Shown: one piece after another, positions 9,762 through 19,933 of the stretch | How positions within the stretch are numbered: position 1 is the first letter of the stretch | How the letters are laid out: each line of letters opens with the position of its first letter | Assembly: GCA_945896675.1 (NCBI GenBank) | Contig: CAMDEM010000009.1 | Span: 1-64,000, forward strand | Reading direction: 5' to 3' | Length of the DNA: 64,000 bases | From: Cyanobium sp. NIES-981 | GTDB lineage: Bacteria; Cyanobacteriota; Cyanobacteriia; PCC-6307; Cyanobiaceae | Program-made: the position numbers and the translations under genes | The notes under the pieces: generated by a model | Database searches by the model: none | The model's input: the letters and a program-made list of their open reading frames with translations, nothing else | Told to the model about the DNA's origin: nothing

Positions 9762-10664
9762 ATGTCGAAGCGTCACCCGGTTGTGGCCGTTACCGGTTCC
9801 TCAGGCGCAGGAACCAGCACTGTCAAACGCGCCTTTGAGGCCATCTTTGCCCGGGAGGGCATCGTGCCCGCGGTTGTCGAAGGCGACAGCTACCACCGCT
9901 ATGAGCGGGGCCCGATGAAGGAAGCCATGGCTTCCGCCCTGGCCAAGGGTGAGAACTTCTCCCACTTCGGCCCCGAAGCCAACCTCTTCGACAAACTCGA
10001 GGAGCTCTTCCAGACCTACGGCTCCAGTGGCAGTGGCGAAAAGCGCTACTACCTCCACTCGTTCGACGAAGCAGCCGAGCACAACACCCGCCTGGGCACC
10101 AGCTTGCAACCCGGGCAATTCACGCCCTGGGAAACCATCCCCAGTGCTAGCGACCTACTCTTTTACGAGGGTCTTCACGGTGGTGTCGTCGGCACTGGCT
10201 ATGACGTGGCCAGCCTTGCCGACCTGCTGATTGGTGTGGTGCCCATCACCAATCTGGAGTGGATCCAGAAAATTTCCCGGGATAACGCCGAACGCGGGTA
10301 TTCGGCTGAAGCCACCGTGGACACGATCCTGCGCAGGATGCCGGACTACATCAACCACATTTGTCCCCAGTTCAGCCGCACGGATATCAACTTCCAGCGG
10401 GTCCCCACCGTGGACACCTCCAACCCCTTCATTTGCCGCAATATCCCCACCCCGGATGAATCCTTTGTCATCATCCACTTCCGCAAGGGAGCCAGGGAGA
10501 AGTGGGGCATCGACTTCACCTACCTGCTCGACATGATTCATGAGTCCTTCATGTCCAGCCCCACATCAATCGTGGTGAACGGCGGCAAGATGGGCTTCGC
10601 CATGGAGTTGATCCTGGCACCGATCATTCACCGGATGATCGAAGAAAAGAAGAAGCTGGGCTGA
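9762..10664 (+). CDS. prk: phosphoribulokinase, class I (proteobacterial type)
   Basis: The enzyme phosphorylates ribulose 5-phosphate to RuBP, the CO2 acceptor of Rubisco. The real start is ATG 9762; the track extends upstream into leuB. The 300 residues open VAVTGSSGAGTSTVKRAFE (P-loop), then EGDSYHR, FSHFGPEANLF, LLFYEGLHGGVV and GVVPITNLEWIQKI, which match the short class I enzyme of purple bacteria. The plant and canonical cyanobacterial class II enzyme has a different P-loop region and an N-terminal regulatory Cys pair that binds CP12. Only two cysteines are visible here, in ICPQFSR and FICRNIP, so classical thioredoxin/CP12 control is unlikely. A terminator hairpin follows about 87 bases downstream. 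Confidence 0.93.
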   Translation: MSKRHPVVAVTGSSGAGTSTVKRAFEAIFAREGIVPAVVEGDSYHRYERGPMKEAMASALAKGENFSHFGPEANLFDKLEELFQTYGSSGSGEKRYYLHSFDEAAEHNTRLGTSLQPGQFTPWETIPSASDLLFYEGLHGGVVGTGYDVASLADLLIGVVPITNLEWIQKISRDNAERGYSAEATVDTILRRMPDYINHICPQFSRTDINFQRVPTVDTSNPFICRNIPTPDESFVIIHFRKGAREKWGIDFTYLLDMIHESFMSSPTSIVVNGGKMGFAMELILAPIIHRMIEEKKKLG

Positions 10665-10704
10665 TTTCTCGCCTACCGATTAACCTGCTTGCATAAGTTG
10701 ATTG

Positions 10705-11076
10705 GTGAGGACGATTTCCTTCGCCGCTCCCACTCCTTCCTTCACGATTGCGGGAGCAGCTTCATCGGCTGCTCCCGTTTTGCGTTTGGATCAAATCGAT
10801 AGCCAGCAGGTCCTACGGGCCGCTCGCCAGGTGCTGTTTCACTACCAGCAGCAGTGCCCCATGGGACGTGATCCCTTTGGCGTCGTGCTTCAGGGCGGGG
10901 CCCAGGCCCCGCCGGGGCACCAGGGCCGGGTGGTGTTTGACACCCCAATCCTGTTGCCAGACGAGCAATTCATTGCGATGGAGTGGATTCTTGGGCGCTC
11001 CAAGCGAGGTCAAGGCCCTCGCCTGCGGATGCCGAAGCAACCAACGCCGCGACCCTGGGGAGAGCTGCAGTCGTAA
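10705..11076 (+). CDS. hypothetical protein upstream of pilD
   Basis: The longest reading starts at GTG 10705 and gives 123 residues, but its first 25 codons span the prk terminator hairpin. A shorter start such as TTG 10786 (MDQIDSQQVLRAARQVL) would give a more natural soluble protein of about 96 residues. The body contains CPMGRDPFGVVLQGG and GRVVFDTPILLPDEQFIAMEWILGR. I do not recognise the family. The stop overlaps the pilD start by one base (TAATG), which supports this frame being genuinely translated. Confidence 0.55.
   Translation: MRTISFAAPTPSFTIAGAASSAAPVLRLDQIDSQQVLRAARQVLFHYQQQCPMGRDPFGVVLQGGAQAPPGHQGRVVFDTPILLPDEQFIAMEWILGRSKRGQGPRLRMPKQPTPRPWGELQS
10751..10781 (+). terminator. 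Rho-independent-like terminator after prk
   Basis: A perfect 10-bp inverted repeat (CGGGAGCAGC / GCTGCTCCCG) with a 7-base loop is followed by TTTT. It lies 87 bases after the prk stop. The T-run is short, so efficiency is uncertain. It falls inside the longest version of the next ORF, which bears on where that ORF really starts. Confidence 0.6.
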
Positions 11077-11906
11077 TGGAGCCCAACCAGACCATGGATT
11101 TACCCATCGTTGCCGCCTTTTTGGGAGCCTGCGTCGGCAGCTTCCTCAATGTGGTGGCCTGGCGTCTGCCGCGACAGGAATCGGTGGTCCTGCCGCCAAG
11201 CCACTGTCCGCGTTGCGGGACCCAGCTGCAGTGGTTTGAAAACGTACCCGTGGTCGGCTGGATCGGGCTGCGGGGGCATTGCCGCCATTGCGGGGCACCG
11301 ATTTCACCGCGCTATCCCTTGGTGGAATTGCTGAGCGCCGGGTTATGGGTTGCCGTCACCATGGCCAGCCCCACGGCCATGGGTCCAGGTGCTGCTCCCC
11401 TCCCCCTGATCGTGGCTGGTTGGGTCCTGGTGAGTTGGCTCCTGCCCCTGGTACTGATCGACCTCGACAACCTCTGGTTGCCGGAACCGCTCTGCCGATT
11501 CGGACTCGTCTTGGGCCTGCTGTTCACCGCAGGCCTCGGCTGGATGCAGGGGCCCGGAGTTGCCCGGGAGCTGCTTGGTCAACACCTACTAGCCGCCGGC
11601 CTCGGCCTGGTGGGCTTTGAGGCGGTGAGCGCCATAGCCCAAAAAGTGATGGGTCGCCCTGCCCTGGGGCTTGGCGACGCCAAGCTGGCGGCCCTGCTCG
11701 GAGCCTGGCTGGGCCTCACCGGCCTAGGGGTCGCAGTCGCGCTGGCCGTGTTTGCCGGAGCCATCATCGGCGTTTTGGGTCGGCTCAGCGGCAGGCTTGG
11801 GCGCAACCAACCCCTGCCCTTTGGACCCTTTCTGGCCTCAGGGGGCCTGGCGGTGTGGCTGGGCGGGCCAGCCCTATGGATCCAAATCTTCGGGATGGTG
11901 AGCTGA
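11076..11906 (+). CDS. pilD: type IV prepilin peptidase / N-methyltransferase
   Basis: An integral membrane aspartic peptidase (A24 family) that cleaves and methylates type IV prepilins and pseudopilins. The 276 residues start at ATG 11076, overlapping the previous stop. The N-terminal methylase domain has the paired zinc cysteines (CPRCGTQL and CRHCGAPI). The two catalytic aspartates are in LVLIDLDNLWLP and in the GLGDAKL motif. About seven to eight membrane segments are visible. Its presence suggests competence-type or other type IV pili elsewhere in the genome. Confidence 0.92.
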   Translation: MEPNQTMDLPIVAAFLGACVGSFLNVVAWRLPRQESVVLPPSHCPRCGTQLQWFENVPVVGWIGLRGHCRHCGAPISPRYPLVELLSAGLWVAVTMASPTAMGPGAAPLPLIVAGWVLVSWLLPLVLIDLDNLWLPEPLCRFGLVLGLLFTAGLGWMQGPGVARELLGQHLLAAGLGLVGFEAVSAIAQKVMGRPALGLGDAKLAALLGAWLGLTGLGVAVALAVFAGAIIGVLGRLSGRLGRNQPLPFGPFLASGGLAVWLGGPALWIQIFGMVS

Positions 11907-11947
11907 GCTGCCTTAAATAGGGTCAAGCAAACAGGCACCTTCCTTCG

Positions 11948-12823
11948 ATGTCGCTCTTCGACTGGTTCGCCGATCGCCAGAAAAATGCGCCGGTGGTGCG
12001 GGCCACCCAGGAGCCAGAGGAGGGTGATGGGCTCTGGAGCAAATGCCCTGACTGCGCTCTGGTGGTCTATCGCAAGGATCTGGTGACCAATGCCAGCGTT
12101 TGCAAAGGCTGTGGCTACCACCACCGCATTGATAGCGACGAGCGCATCCGACTGATTGCCGATGCCGGCAGCTTTGAAGAGCTCGATGCCGACCTCGCCC
12201 CCATGGACCCCCTGGGCTTCAAGGACCGGCGCAGCTATGCCGATCGGATCCGCGACAGCCAGGAGAGCACGGGGCTGCGGGATGCGGTGATTACTGGCTT
12301 CTGCCGCACCAATGGGTTGCCCCTCGCCCTAGGGGTCATGGATTTCCGCTTCATGGGCGGCTCCATGGGTTCGGTGGTGGGCGAGAAGCTGACCCGGATG
12401 ATCGAGGCAGCAACCGCGCGCCGCTATCCCGTGCTGATTGTGTGCGCTTCAGGAGGAGCGCGCATGCAGGAGGGGATGCTCAGCTTGATGCAGATGGCCA
12501 AGATCTCAGGGGCCCTCCATCGCCACCGAGAGGAGCGATTGCTGTATCTCCCCTTGCTCACCTACCCCACGACGGGGGGTGTCACCGCCAGCTTCGCGAT
12601 GTTGGGCGATCTCATTCTGGCTGAACCCAAGGCTTTGATTGGTTTCGCTGGTCGCCGGGTGATCGAACAAACCCTGCGCGAAAAGCTTCCCGAAGGCTTC
12701 CAAACCGCTGAATACCTGCGCGACCACGGCTTCGTGGACACCATCGTGTCGCGGACTGAATTCAAAGGCACCTTGAGTGCCCTGTTGAAGATGCACGGCT
12801 GCCAGCAAGCGGTGGCTGCCTGA
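11948..12823 (+). CDS. accD: acetyl-CoA carboxylase carboxyltransferase subunit beta
   Basis: AccD with AccA forms the carboxyltransferase that makes malonyl-CoA for fatty acid synthesis. The 291 residues carry the N-terminal four-Cys zinc ribbon (CPDCALVVY and CKGCGYHH), then the crotonase-fold carboxyltransferase domain with [30 protein letters not shown] and [12 protein letters not shown]. Length is typical. Its stop overlaps the next ATG (TGATG). Confidence 0.96.
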   Translation: MSLFDWFADRQKNAPVVRATQEPEEGDGLWSKCPDCALVVYRKDLVTNASVCKGCGYHHRIDSDERIRLIADAGSFEELDADLAPMDPLGFKDRRSYADRIRDSQESTGLRDAVITGFCRTNGLPLALGVMDFRFMGGSMGSVVGEKLTRMIEAATARRYPVLIVCASGGARMQEGMLSLMQMAKISGALHRHREERLLYLPLLTYPTTGGVTASFAMLGDLILAEPKALIGFAGRRVIEQTLREKLPEGFQTAEYLRDHGFVDTIVSRTEFKGTLSALLKMHGCQQAVAA

Positions 12824-13308
12824 TGGCTCACCACTGGATCGCCGGGCTCAAGACCATGGCAAAGGCCCTTGCAACCCGCCTCGCTTTTCCCCTCGCTGGC
12901 CTTCTGGCCGGGTTGGTTGTTTGGCTTGGTTGTCTGCCATCGGTGGCCCTAGCCGGCCCCGTGAATTGGCAGGAGGTTCCATCGACCGCAGAAGGCCGGC
13001 AGTGGTGGGATTCCGGCAGCCTCCGGGCTACCAAAACGGGCAATCTCTCGGTGTTGAGCCGCTTTCAACCTCCCAATCCAGGGGCCCCAGACAGCGGAAC
13101 CACCGGGGAAACCGAGTCAAGACCGAAGCGGATGGCGGATCTGTATGTCATGGACATTGACTGCGACCAACAGCTGTTTCGGGACACATCGATTAATGGC
13201 ATCCCCCAGTTCAAAGCCGAATGGCTGCCCGCCGCCGGCGACAACCTGATCAGCGCTGTCATCGAAGGCTCCTGCACAGCAGCTAGGGAGCGGGGTGTGG
13301 TGTCATGA
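12823..13308 (+). CDS. secreted conserved hypothetical protein
   Basis: A 161-residue protein with an N-terminal signal (LAFPLAGLLAGLVVWLGCLPSVALA) and a likely cleavage after ALA. An in-frame ATG at 12856 would give a shorter, more typical signal peptide, but the TGATG overlap with accD favours 12823. The mature part, about 115 residues, has a conserved-looking end (DLYVMDIDCDQQLFRD, IEGSCTA) with two cysteines that could pair outside the cytoplasm. I recognise it only as a cyanobacterial protein of unknown function. It overlaps the next gene by 4 nt (ATGA). Confidence 0.75.
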   Translation: MAHHWIAGLKTMAKALATRLAFPLAGLLAGLVVWLGCLPSVALAGPVNWQEVPSTAEGRQWWDSGSLRATKTGNLSVLSRFQPPNPGAPDSGTTGETESRPKRMADLYVMDIDCDQQLFRDTSINGIPQFKAEWLPAAGDNLISAVIEGSCTAARERGVVS

Positions 13309-14411
13309 GCGCCATCGAGCCCCCCTTGCGGGTGGCCATTGCGGGCCTTGGCTTCGGTGAAAAGGTTCACCTGCCCGCCCTCCGGGCCTCCGCCCATAGC
13401 CAACCTGTTGCCCTCTGGCACCCCCGCCAGGAGCGTCTCGAGGCCGCCTGCCGCAAAGCTGAGTTGCCTGGCAGCAGCGATTTCGCCGCACTCCTGGACG
13501 ATCCAGCGGTCGATGCCGTGGTGATCGCCACGCCACCGGCTCCACGCTTTGCCCTGGCCAGGCAAGCCCTTGAAGCCGGCAAACACGTGATGCTGGAAAA
13601 GCCGGTAGCGCTTTGCTCAGAAGATGCGGAAGAGCTCCAACGCTTGGCCCTAAGCAACAAGCTCACCGTGGCCGTGGATTTTGAATACCGGGCCGTGCCC
13701 CTGTTTCAACAACTCGAGGCCCTGATAAGAAGCGGGGTGCTTGGTGAGCGCTACTTGGTGAAACTCGACTGGCTGATGGGCAGTCGGGCCGATGGCAGTC
13801 GCCCCTGGAACTGGTATTCCCAGCGCTCAGAGGGGGGCGGCGTGCTCGGAGCCCTCGGCACCCATGCGTTTGACACCCTCCATTGGCTGGTGGGGCCCAC
13901 CCGCAGCCTGCGGGCCCAGCTCTCGACCGCCATCCAGCAGCGCCCCCTTCCCGAAGGTTCCCTCGCCGCGGGATCACTAGCGGAGGGAACCCTCGCAACC
14001 GTGGATGCTGAAGACATTGCCCTGGTTCAGCTGGAGCTTGAAAGCCCCTGCGGAGATCCGGTGCCGGCCCAGATGACGTTGGCCTCCGTGGCCCGACGGG
14101 GCCGGGGCTACTGGATTGAGCTGTATGGCAGTGGGGGCACGGTGGTGCTGGGATCCGACAACCAAGCCGACTACGTGCACGGATTCGGGCTGTGGCAATC
14201 CCAGGGGGGTGAGCCCCTGCGCCCCATCGAGCCCGATCCCCAGTGGGCCTTTGAACGCACCTGGGAAGACGGCCGGATTGCCCCGGTGGAGCGCATCCAC
14301 GGCTGGTGGAGTCAAGCCATAACCCAAGGGCGTCCGATGGTTCCAGGCCTGGGGGAAGGGATCCTGAGCCAACGCTGCTGCGACTGGGCAAGGAACGGCT
14401 TTTGTAGCTGA
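13305..14411 (+). CDS. Gfo/Idh/MocA family NAD(P)-dependent oxidoreductase
   Basis: The 368 residues contain an N-terminal Rossmann fold ([20 protein letters not shown]), the [29 protein letters not shown] segment with the EKP motif that holds the catalytic-site Lys, and the C-terminal alpha/beta domain ([19 protein letters not shown]). Such enzymes oxidise or reduce sugars, inositols or related compounds; the substrate cannot be told here. A biliverdin reductase role is possible in cyanobacteria but nothing specific supports it. The start overlaps the previous gene by 4 nt. Confidence 0.85.
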   Translation: MSAIEPPLRVAIAGLGFGEKVHLPALRASAHSQPVALWHPRQERLEAACRKAELPGSSDFAALLDDPAVDAVVIATPPAPRFALARQALEAGKHVMLEKPVALCSEDAEELQRLALSNKLTVAVDFEYRAVPLFQQLEALIRSGVLGERYLVKLDWLMGSRADGSRPWNWYSQRSEGGGVLGALGTHAFDTLHWLVGPTRSLRAQLSTAIQQRPLPEGSLAAGSLAEGTLATVDAEDIALVQLELESPCGDPVPAQMTLASVARRGRGYWIELYGSGGTVVLGSDNQADYVHGFGLWQSQGGEPLRPIEPDPQWAFERTWEDGRIAPVERIHGWWSQAITQGRPMVPGLGEGILSQRCCDWARNGFCS

Positions 14412-14473
14412 AGAAGCCCAGGGCATCCCCTAGAGTCGGCCGCAGTTTCTACCCCCGCCCGAGAGGTTTTTCC

Positions 14474-15547
14474 ATGGCGCTAGTCCCCCTTCGGCTTCTG
14501 CTCGACCATGCCGCTGAAAACGGCTATGGCATCCCCGCCTTCAACGTCAACAACCTCGAGCAGGTCCAGTCGATCATGGAGGCTGCCCATGAAACCGACA
14601 GCCCCGTCATCCTCCAGGCCTCCCGGGGTGCCCGCCAGTACGCCGGTGAGAATTTCCTGCGCCACCTGATCCTGGCTGCCGTTGAGACCTATCCCGACAT
14701 CCCGGTGGTCATGCACCAGGACCACGGCAATAGCCCCGCCACCTGCTTTGGTGCAGCCGCCAACGGCTTCACCTCGGTGATGATGGATGGCTCGCTGATG
14801 GCTGATGCCAAGTCGCCTGCCAGCTACGAGTACAACGTGGCTGTCACCAAGGAAGTGGTGGATGTGGCCCACGCCATTGGCGTGAGTGTGGAGGGCGAAC
14901 TGGGTTGCCTGGGATCCCTGGAAACCGGCATGGGTGAAGCCGAGGACGGCCACGGCTTCGAAGGCAAGCTTGACCACAGCCAACTGCTCACCGACCCCGC
15001 TGAAGCGGCCGATTTCGTTGCCAAAACGAAGGTCGATGCCTTGGCGATCGCCATCGGCACCAGCCACGGCGCCTACAAGTTCACCCGCAAGCCCACCGGC
15101 GAAGTGCTGGCCATCAGCCGAATCGCTGAAATCCACAAAGCCATCCCCAACACCCACCTGGTGATGCACGGCTCCAGCTCCGTTCCCCAGGAATGGCTGG
15201 ACATGATCAATAAGTACGGCGGTGCCATCCCCGAGACCTACGGCGTCCCCGTCGAGGAAATCCAGGAAGGCATCCGCAATGGCGTGCGCAAGGTGAACAT
15301 CGACACCGATAACCGCCTGGCCTTCACCGCCGCCGTCCGCGAAGCCTCCTTCAAGGATCCCGCCAACTTCGATCCCCGCCACTTCAACAAGCCTGCCCGT
15401 CAGTACATGAAGCAGGTGTGCCTGGATCGTTACCAGCAGTTCTGGGCTGCCGGTAATGCCAGCAAGATCAAGCAACGGGACATCAACTTCTACGCCGGTC
15501 TCTACGCCAAGGGCAGCCTCGATCCCAAAACAGCAGTTGCGGCCTGA
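14474..15547 (+). CDS. fbaA: fructose-bisphosphate aldolase, class II
   Basis: The zinc-dependent aldolase works in the Calvin cycle and glycolysis/gluconeogenesis. The 357 residues include [10 protein letters not shown] with a zinc His, the [15 protein letters not shown] region, [10 protein letters not shown], and [13 protein letters not shown], followed by [17 protein letters not shown]. The 62-base gap upstream has a good ribosome binding site (GAGAGG, 7 bases before ATG). A strong terminator follows, so it is probably a single gene unit. Confidence 0.96.
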   Translation: MALVPLRLLLDHAAENGYGIPAFNVNNLEQVQSIMEAAHETDSPVILQASRGARQYAGENFLRHLILAAVETYPDIPVVMHQDHGNSPATCFGAAANGFTSVMMDGSLMADAKSPASYEYNVAVTKEVVDVAHAIGVSVEGELGCLGSLETGMGEAEDGHGFEGKLDHSQLLTDPAEAADFVAKTKVDALAIAIGTSHGAYKFTRKPTGEVLAISRIAEIHKAIPNTHLVMHGSSSVPQEWLDMINKYGGAIPETYGVPVEEIQEGIRNGVRKVNIDTDNRLAFTAAVREASFKDPANFDPRHFNKPARQYMKQVCLDRYQQFWAAGNASKIKQRDINFYAGLYAKGSLDPKTAVAA

Positions 15548-15591
15548 TTAACACGTGATCGCCTGATGAGCAGGTTTTTGCTCAACCCTCT

Positions 15592-15618
15592 GGGGGCTCA
15601 CAAGAGCCCCCTTTTTTT
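15592..15618 (+). terminator. Rho-independent terminator of fbaA
   Basis: Perfect 8-bp GC-rich stem (GGGGGCTC / GAGCCCCC) with a 4-base ACAA loop, directly followed by seven T residues, 45 bases after the fbaA stop. It also faces the convergent UPF0182 gene end. This is the clearest terminator in the window. Confidence 0.92.
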
Positions 15619-15677
15619 GTCCTTCTGATCAGTGCATCGGAAGAACTGAACCCATTCCTCAGGATCATGCACCAGGT

Positions 15678-18482
15678 TCAACGCACCAGCTTGGCCAAGG
15701 CATCCTTCAAATTGCGCTCCATCACAAACGTGACTCCATCGGTTACAACCACCCGCACCAAGGTTGGCAGGTCGTTGTTCTTGCTCTGCAAGTAGATCGG
15801 TTCCACATAAAGGATCCCCTTGCCCACGGGAAGCACGAGCAGGTTGCCGTGAATCAGGCGGGACCCCACCCGGTTCCAGAGGCCAAATTGATAGCTAATA
15901 GCTGGATCCTGCTCAATCAGGGCAGACACTTGCTGGGGACCCAGCAACAGCCGTTGCTGGGGGAATCGGGCCAATTGCAATTGTCCGTAGTGGGGTAAAT
16001 CGTTGCGAGCCGCCATCCAACCCACCATGTTGGCCCGTCCGAGGGGCGTGAAAGGTAGCAGCAAGACATACTCTGGCTTTTGCTGGCCAGGGAGCTGAAC
16101 GGTGACGTGATAGGGCCGAACCGGGGTATTGCTTGAGCCATAGATTTCCATGGGAATCGACCAAACGTCATCGCCGTTGTAGAACGTGCGCACGTTGGTG
16201 ACGTGATAGCGCCGTAGGCGTTCTGCCTGGATATTGAACTGGCTCAAAGGCACTTGAATGTGGGCGAGCAGCGCCTTAGGCATCGCTGTCAAAGGCTGAA
16301 ACAAATCGGGAAAAGCCCGGCGCCAAGTCCTGAGGATGGGGTCGCTGGGATCACTGACATAGAGCCAGACCCGGCCGTTGTAGGCATCCACCACAGCCTT
16401 CACGGGGTTGCGGAAATAGCGGATACCCTGGGGATTGGGATCGGAGTAGGGATAGCTGCGGCTGGTCGTAAATCCATCCAACATCCAATACTGGTGCTGG
16501 TCTGGAACAAAGCCTGGCTGGTCAACTCGCGCTGTCACGAGAAAAGGCTGACTTTCAAACCTCAAAAATGGCAGCAGGGCCGCCAATCGACGATTGACCT
16601 GGCGGCGTAGCAGTAACCGCGAAGCGGAGCTCAACGAACCGTTGCTCAAAAGCCTTGGCTCGAATAAATACGTGGCCGCCAACAGCCTTTGCAGCGGGCT
16701 GTTAATCGGAACACCAGCCTCTCCGTCGTAGCGCGAATACACATTCAGATCACCGTCGGGATAGTCAAACTCCCGAACCTGGGACGGGGCGATGGCGTAG
16801 GGAGCCTTAGACGATGAGAAATAAAGCCTGGGCCGGCCCACCGGCAGGATGTTGCGGGCCTGTTCGTTGCTGATGCCGAGCTGGGGAATGCCTTGCACTT
16901 GGCCGCCCCTGCCGAGATCCTTGACGAAATACACCGGAAGGCCATCGGCTCCCGCAGCATTAACAGCAGAGACCGTGAACCCATAGCCGTGGGTGAAGAC
17001 CAGGTGACGGTTCAACCAGGTTCTGGCCGGCTTTGGTAAGGCCGAGGCATCCAGCTCGCGGGCAGAAATTAAGACCTGCTGGGATCCATGCAGCTTGTTG
17101 TTGGCCAACAGGGGATAGCGATCGACTGCAGCCGATGCGAAGCTGTAATAAAGGCGCAGTTGCTGCAACTGCCGGTTGGTGGCCAGCAGCGGCTGGCTAT
17201 CCCAAAGGCGGATATTCGCAATCGTGCCTCGGGATTGCTTGAGGTCGGCTGCGGTGATTTTTTGGCGCGGCTCAAGAACCTTGCTCTCCATGGCGTCCAG
17301 GCCAAAGGCCTGGCGGGTGGCGGCGATGCTGCGCTTGATGTAAGGGGCTTCCATCTGTAACTCCCTCGGTTGCACCACCAACCGTTGAATCAGGGGCGCG
17401 ACAAGCCATTCCGAAACGGGCAACAAGGCCGCTGCAGAAGCAAGGGGCAACAAAATGCCGCGCCGCAGCCAGTCCTTGGGCAGGGGTACGAGCAGGCCGA
17501 CGCAGCTTGCTACCAACAACAGGGCCAGAAGTATTCGCAGCGGCAAGCGCACATGCAGATCAACAAAGCCAGCTCCGCTGGCCACACCGCTGCCTTGAAC
17601 CATCAAGGCAAATGGGGATAGGGCTGTTGCAAAGGCTGCCGCCAGGGCGATCACGGCCAACTGGGGCTGGAGCACTCTTTGCTGGATGCGGCTCAAGCCC
17701 CCAAAGGCCAGGTCAGAAAGGGTGGAACCCTCCGTAAAGGTGAGCCAGAGGCAGCCGGCAAAGCCCACGATGGCCTGGGCGAGTACGACGCTGATCAGCA
17801 AGCGCAGGGCTGGCAGCTGCAACACCGTGAAGCTGAGATCCAAGCCCGTGAGGGGATCGGATTGGCCGAAGGGCACGGCCAATAGAGCTGGCAACCACAG
17901 GCTCCAGCCCCGAGCCAAGGCCGTGGCCGAGCCCGCCAGGGCCGCTGCCAAGGCAATCCGCAAGGTGGTGAGGGGCCAGCGCAGCAGGGGGAAAAGCAGA
18001 CCAATCGCCAACCCCACCAACAGCAGGGGCTGCAGGTCAGCGAACACGGGTATTCCCGTCGTGACATGGCCACTAAATGGTGCGGCGATCAAATCGCGGG
18101 CCTGCACCATCAGATAGGTGAGAGCGGCCACCAGTAGCAACAGCAAGAGGCCCAACAGGCCAACCAGGGTCCAGCTGGAGCAGCCCAGAAGCGGCGATAG
18201 GGGCAGTTGTTTGCGGGTTGCCTCTAACCGCAGGCGCCAGCAGCGTTGCAGTTGCTGCAATTGCAACGGCACGCCCAGGCCCATGACCACCAGGAAGGCC
18301 ACGAGTTGGAGCAACCAACGGCGCAGGACTATCCCCTGGACGCCAAATTCACCAAACCATTGCCACTCAATGCTCAGCCTGGCCACCAGGACCAACAGCC
18401 CCACGACACCAATGGCGATGGGCACCAGCACCCATCCACCCCATTTCCAGCGCTGCGACCGGGGAAGCAAGGAGATCGCCAT
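15678..18482 (-). CDS. UPF0182 family large membrane protein
   Basis: A 934-residue protein of COG1615/UPF0182. The N-terminal third has about seven hydrophobic membrane segments. The long C-terminal region is soluble and probably extracytoplasmic, containing YIKRSIAATRQAFGLD, GYPDGDLNVYSRYDG-like sequence and VNVRTFYNGDDVWSIPMEIYG motifs typical of the family. The cellular role is unknown. It is transcribed on the opposite strand from thrC, from which it is separated by 153 bases that must hold both promoters, and it converges on fbaA. Confidence 0.9.
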   Translation of the reverse strand: MAISLLPRSQRWKWGGWVLVPIAIGVVGLLVLVARLSIEWQWFGEFGVQGIVLRRWLLQLVAFLVVMGLGVPLQLQQLQRCWRLRLEATRKQLPLSPLLGCSSWTLVGLLGLLLLLLVAALTYLMVQARDLIAAPFSGHVTTGIPVFADLQPLLLVGLAIGLLFPLLRWPLTTLRIALAAALAGSATALARGWSLWLPALLAVPFGQSDPLTGLDLSFTVLQLPALRLLISVVLAQAIVGFAGCLWLTFTEGSTLSDLAFGGLSRIQQRVLQPQLAVIALAAAFATALSPFALMVQGSGVASGAGFVDLHVRLPLRILLALLLVASCVGLLVPLPKDWLRRGILLPLASAAALLPVSEWLVAPLIQRLVVQPRELQMEAPYIKRSIAATRQAFGLDAMESKVLEPRQKITAADLKQSRGTIANIRLWDSQPLLATNRQLQQLRLYYSFASAAVDRYPLLANNKLHGSQQVLISARELDASALPKPARTWLNRHLVFTHGYGFTVSAVNAAGADGLPVYFVKDLGRGGQVQGIPQLGISNEQARNILPVGRPRLYFSSSKAPYAIAPSQVREFDYPDGDLNVYSRYDGEAGVPINSPLQRLLAATYLFEPRLLSNGSLSSASRLLLRRQVNRRLAALLPFLRFESQPFLVTARVDQPGFVPDQHQYWMLDGFTTSRSYPYSDPNPQGIRYFRNPVKAVVDAYNGRVWLYVSDPSDPILRTWRRAFPDLFQPLTAMPKALLAHIQVPLSQFNIQAERLRRYHVTNVRTFYNGDDVWSIPMEIYGSSNTPVRPYHVTVQLPGQQKPEYVLLLPFTPLGRANMVGWMAARNDLPHYGQLQLARFPQQRLLLGPQQVSALIEQDPAISYQFGLWNRVGSRLIHGNLLVLPVGKGILYVEPIYLQSKNNDLPTLVRVVVTDGVTFVMERNLKDALAKLVR

Positions 18483-18635
18483 GGCTGCTTACTAAAAACG
18501 AGGCTAAGCAGCGCCAGCCCAGGCGCAAGCCCAACGGCAGGGATTCCAGGCTCCGAAAATCCCGACCCACAGGATCGGCTTAAATCTGGCCACCAGAATC
18601 ACGCTGGTAATCTCAGGGCATCGCCTGGTGTGATC

Positions 18636-19892
18636 GTGACAGCCACCCTTTCTCGCTCCACCTTTACGGGTCTGCGCTGCAAAGAATGCGGCCACCCCTA
18701 TGAGGCCAGTGCCCGCCACGTCTGTGAGGACGTCTGCTTTGGCCCCCTCGAAGTTGTCTACGACTACGAGGCCATCAAAAACAGGGTGAGCCGCGCCACC
18801 ATCGAGGCGGGGCCGGCCTCGATTTGGCGTTATCGCGACTTCCTGCCCATTGAAGGCGATCCGATCGATGTGGGCACGGGCTTCACCCCCTTGCTGAAGG
18901 CAGGCAACCTGGCCAAGCGCCTTGGCCTTAAAAGCCTGTACATCAAGAATGACGGCGTCAACATGCCGACGCTCTCCTTCAAAGACCGGGTTGTCTCGGT
19001 GGCGCTCACCCGGGCCCGCGAGCTGGGATTCACCACGGTGAGTTGTGCCTCAACCGGCAATCTGGCCAATTCCACCGCCGCCATTGCAGCCCACGCCGGA
19101 CTCGACTGCTGCGTCTTCATCCCCAGCGACCTGGAGCTCGGCAAGGTCCTTGGCACCTTGGTCTATAACCCCACCTTGATGGCGGTGCATGGCAACTACG
19201 ACCAGGTCAACCGCCTCTGCTCGGAGGTGGCCAACACCTTTGGTTGGGGCTTCGTCAACATCAACCTGCGCCCCTATTACTCCGAGGGTTCCAAAACCTT
19301 GGGTTATGAGGTGATTGAACAGTTGGGCTGGCAGCTGCCCGACCACATCGTGGCTCCCCTCGCCTCGGGCTCCCTGTTCACCAAGATCCGCAAGGGCTTT
19401 GATGAATTCATCAAGGTGGGGCTCGTGGATGAAAAGGCCGTTCGCTTTAGTGGGGCCCAAGCTGAAGGCTGCTCACCGATCGCCCAAGCCTTCGCCGAGG
19501 GGAGGGATTTCATTACTCCCGTGAAGCCCAACACCATTGCCAAGTCGATTGCCATTGGCAACCCGGCTGATGGTCCCTATGCCATCGACATTGCCAACAA
19601 AACCAAGGGCACCATCGCTGCCGTTACCGACACCGAGATCATCGAGGGCATCAAGCTCTTGGCTGAAACGGAAGGGGTGTTTACCGAGACGGCCGGTGGC
19701 ACCACCATCGCCGTGCTCAAAAAACTGGTGGAAGCAGGCAAAATCAATCCCGACGAAACCACCGTGGCCTACATCACCGGCAACGGTCTCAAGACCACCG
19801 AAGCGATTGCCTCCTCCATCGGTGAGCCCTATCTGATCGAAGCCACCCTGGATAGCTTCAAATCCGCCTGGCAGCGTTCCCAAGCCGGCTAA
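18636..19892 (+). CDS. thrC: threonine synthase
   Basis: This PLP enzyme converts O-phosphohomoserine to threonine. The track start 18246 is antisense to UPF0182. I place the start at GTG 18636 (a GTG at 18630 is also possible), giving 418 residues that open with a Cys-rich ribbon-like segment ([20 protein letters not shown]). PLP-binding features include the Lys in [20 protein letters not shown] and the phosphate-binding glycine region LASGSLF. The C-terminal [15 protein letters not shown] is typical. It is followed 42 bases later by a small sulfur-carrier-like gene. Confidence 0.93.
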   Translation: MTATLSRSTFTGLRCKECGHPYEASARHVCEDVCFGPLEVVYDYEAIKNRVSRATIEAGPASIWRYRDFLPIEGDPIDVGTGFTPLLKAGNLAKRLGLKSLYIKNDGVNMPTLSFKDRVVSVALTRARELGFTTVSCASTGNLANSTAAIAAHAGLDCCVFIPSDLELGKVLGTLVYNPTLMAVHGNYDQVNRLCSEVANTFGWGFVNINLRPYYSEGSKTLGYEVIEQLGWQLPDHIVAPLASGSLFTKIRKGFDEFIKVGLVDEKAVRFSGAQAEGCSPIAQAFAEGRDFITPVKPNTIAKSIAIGNPADGPYAIDIANKTKGTIAAVTDTEIIEGIKLLAETEGVFTETAGGTTIAVLKKLVEAGKINPDETTVAYITGNGLKTTEAIASSIGEPYLIEATLDSFKSAWQRSQAG

Positions 19893-19933
19893 ACCCTCTT
19901 CGTTTCCCGTTTCTTCCTCCCACTACTACACCC

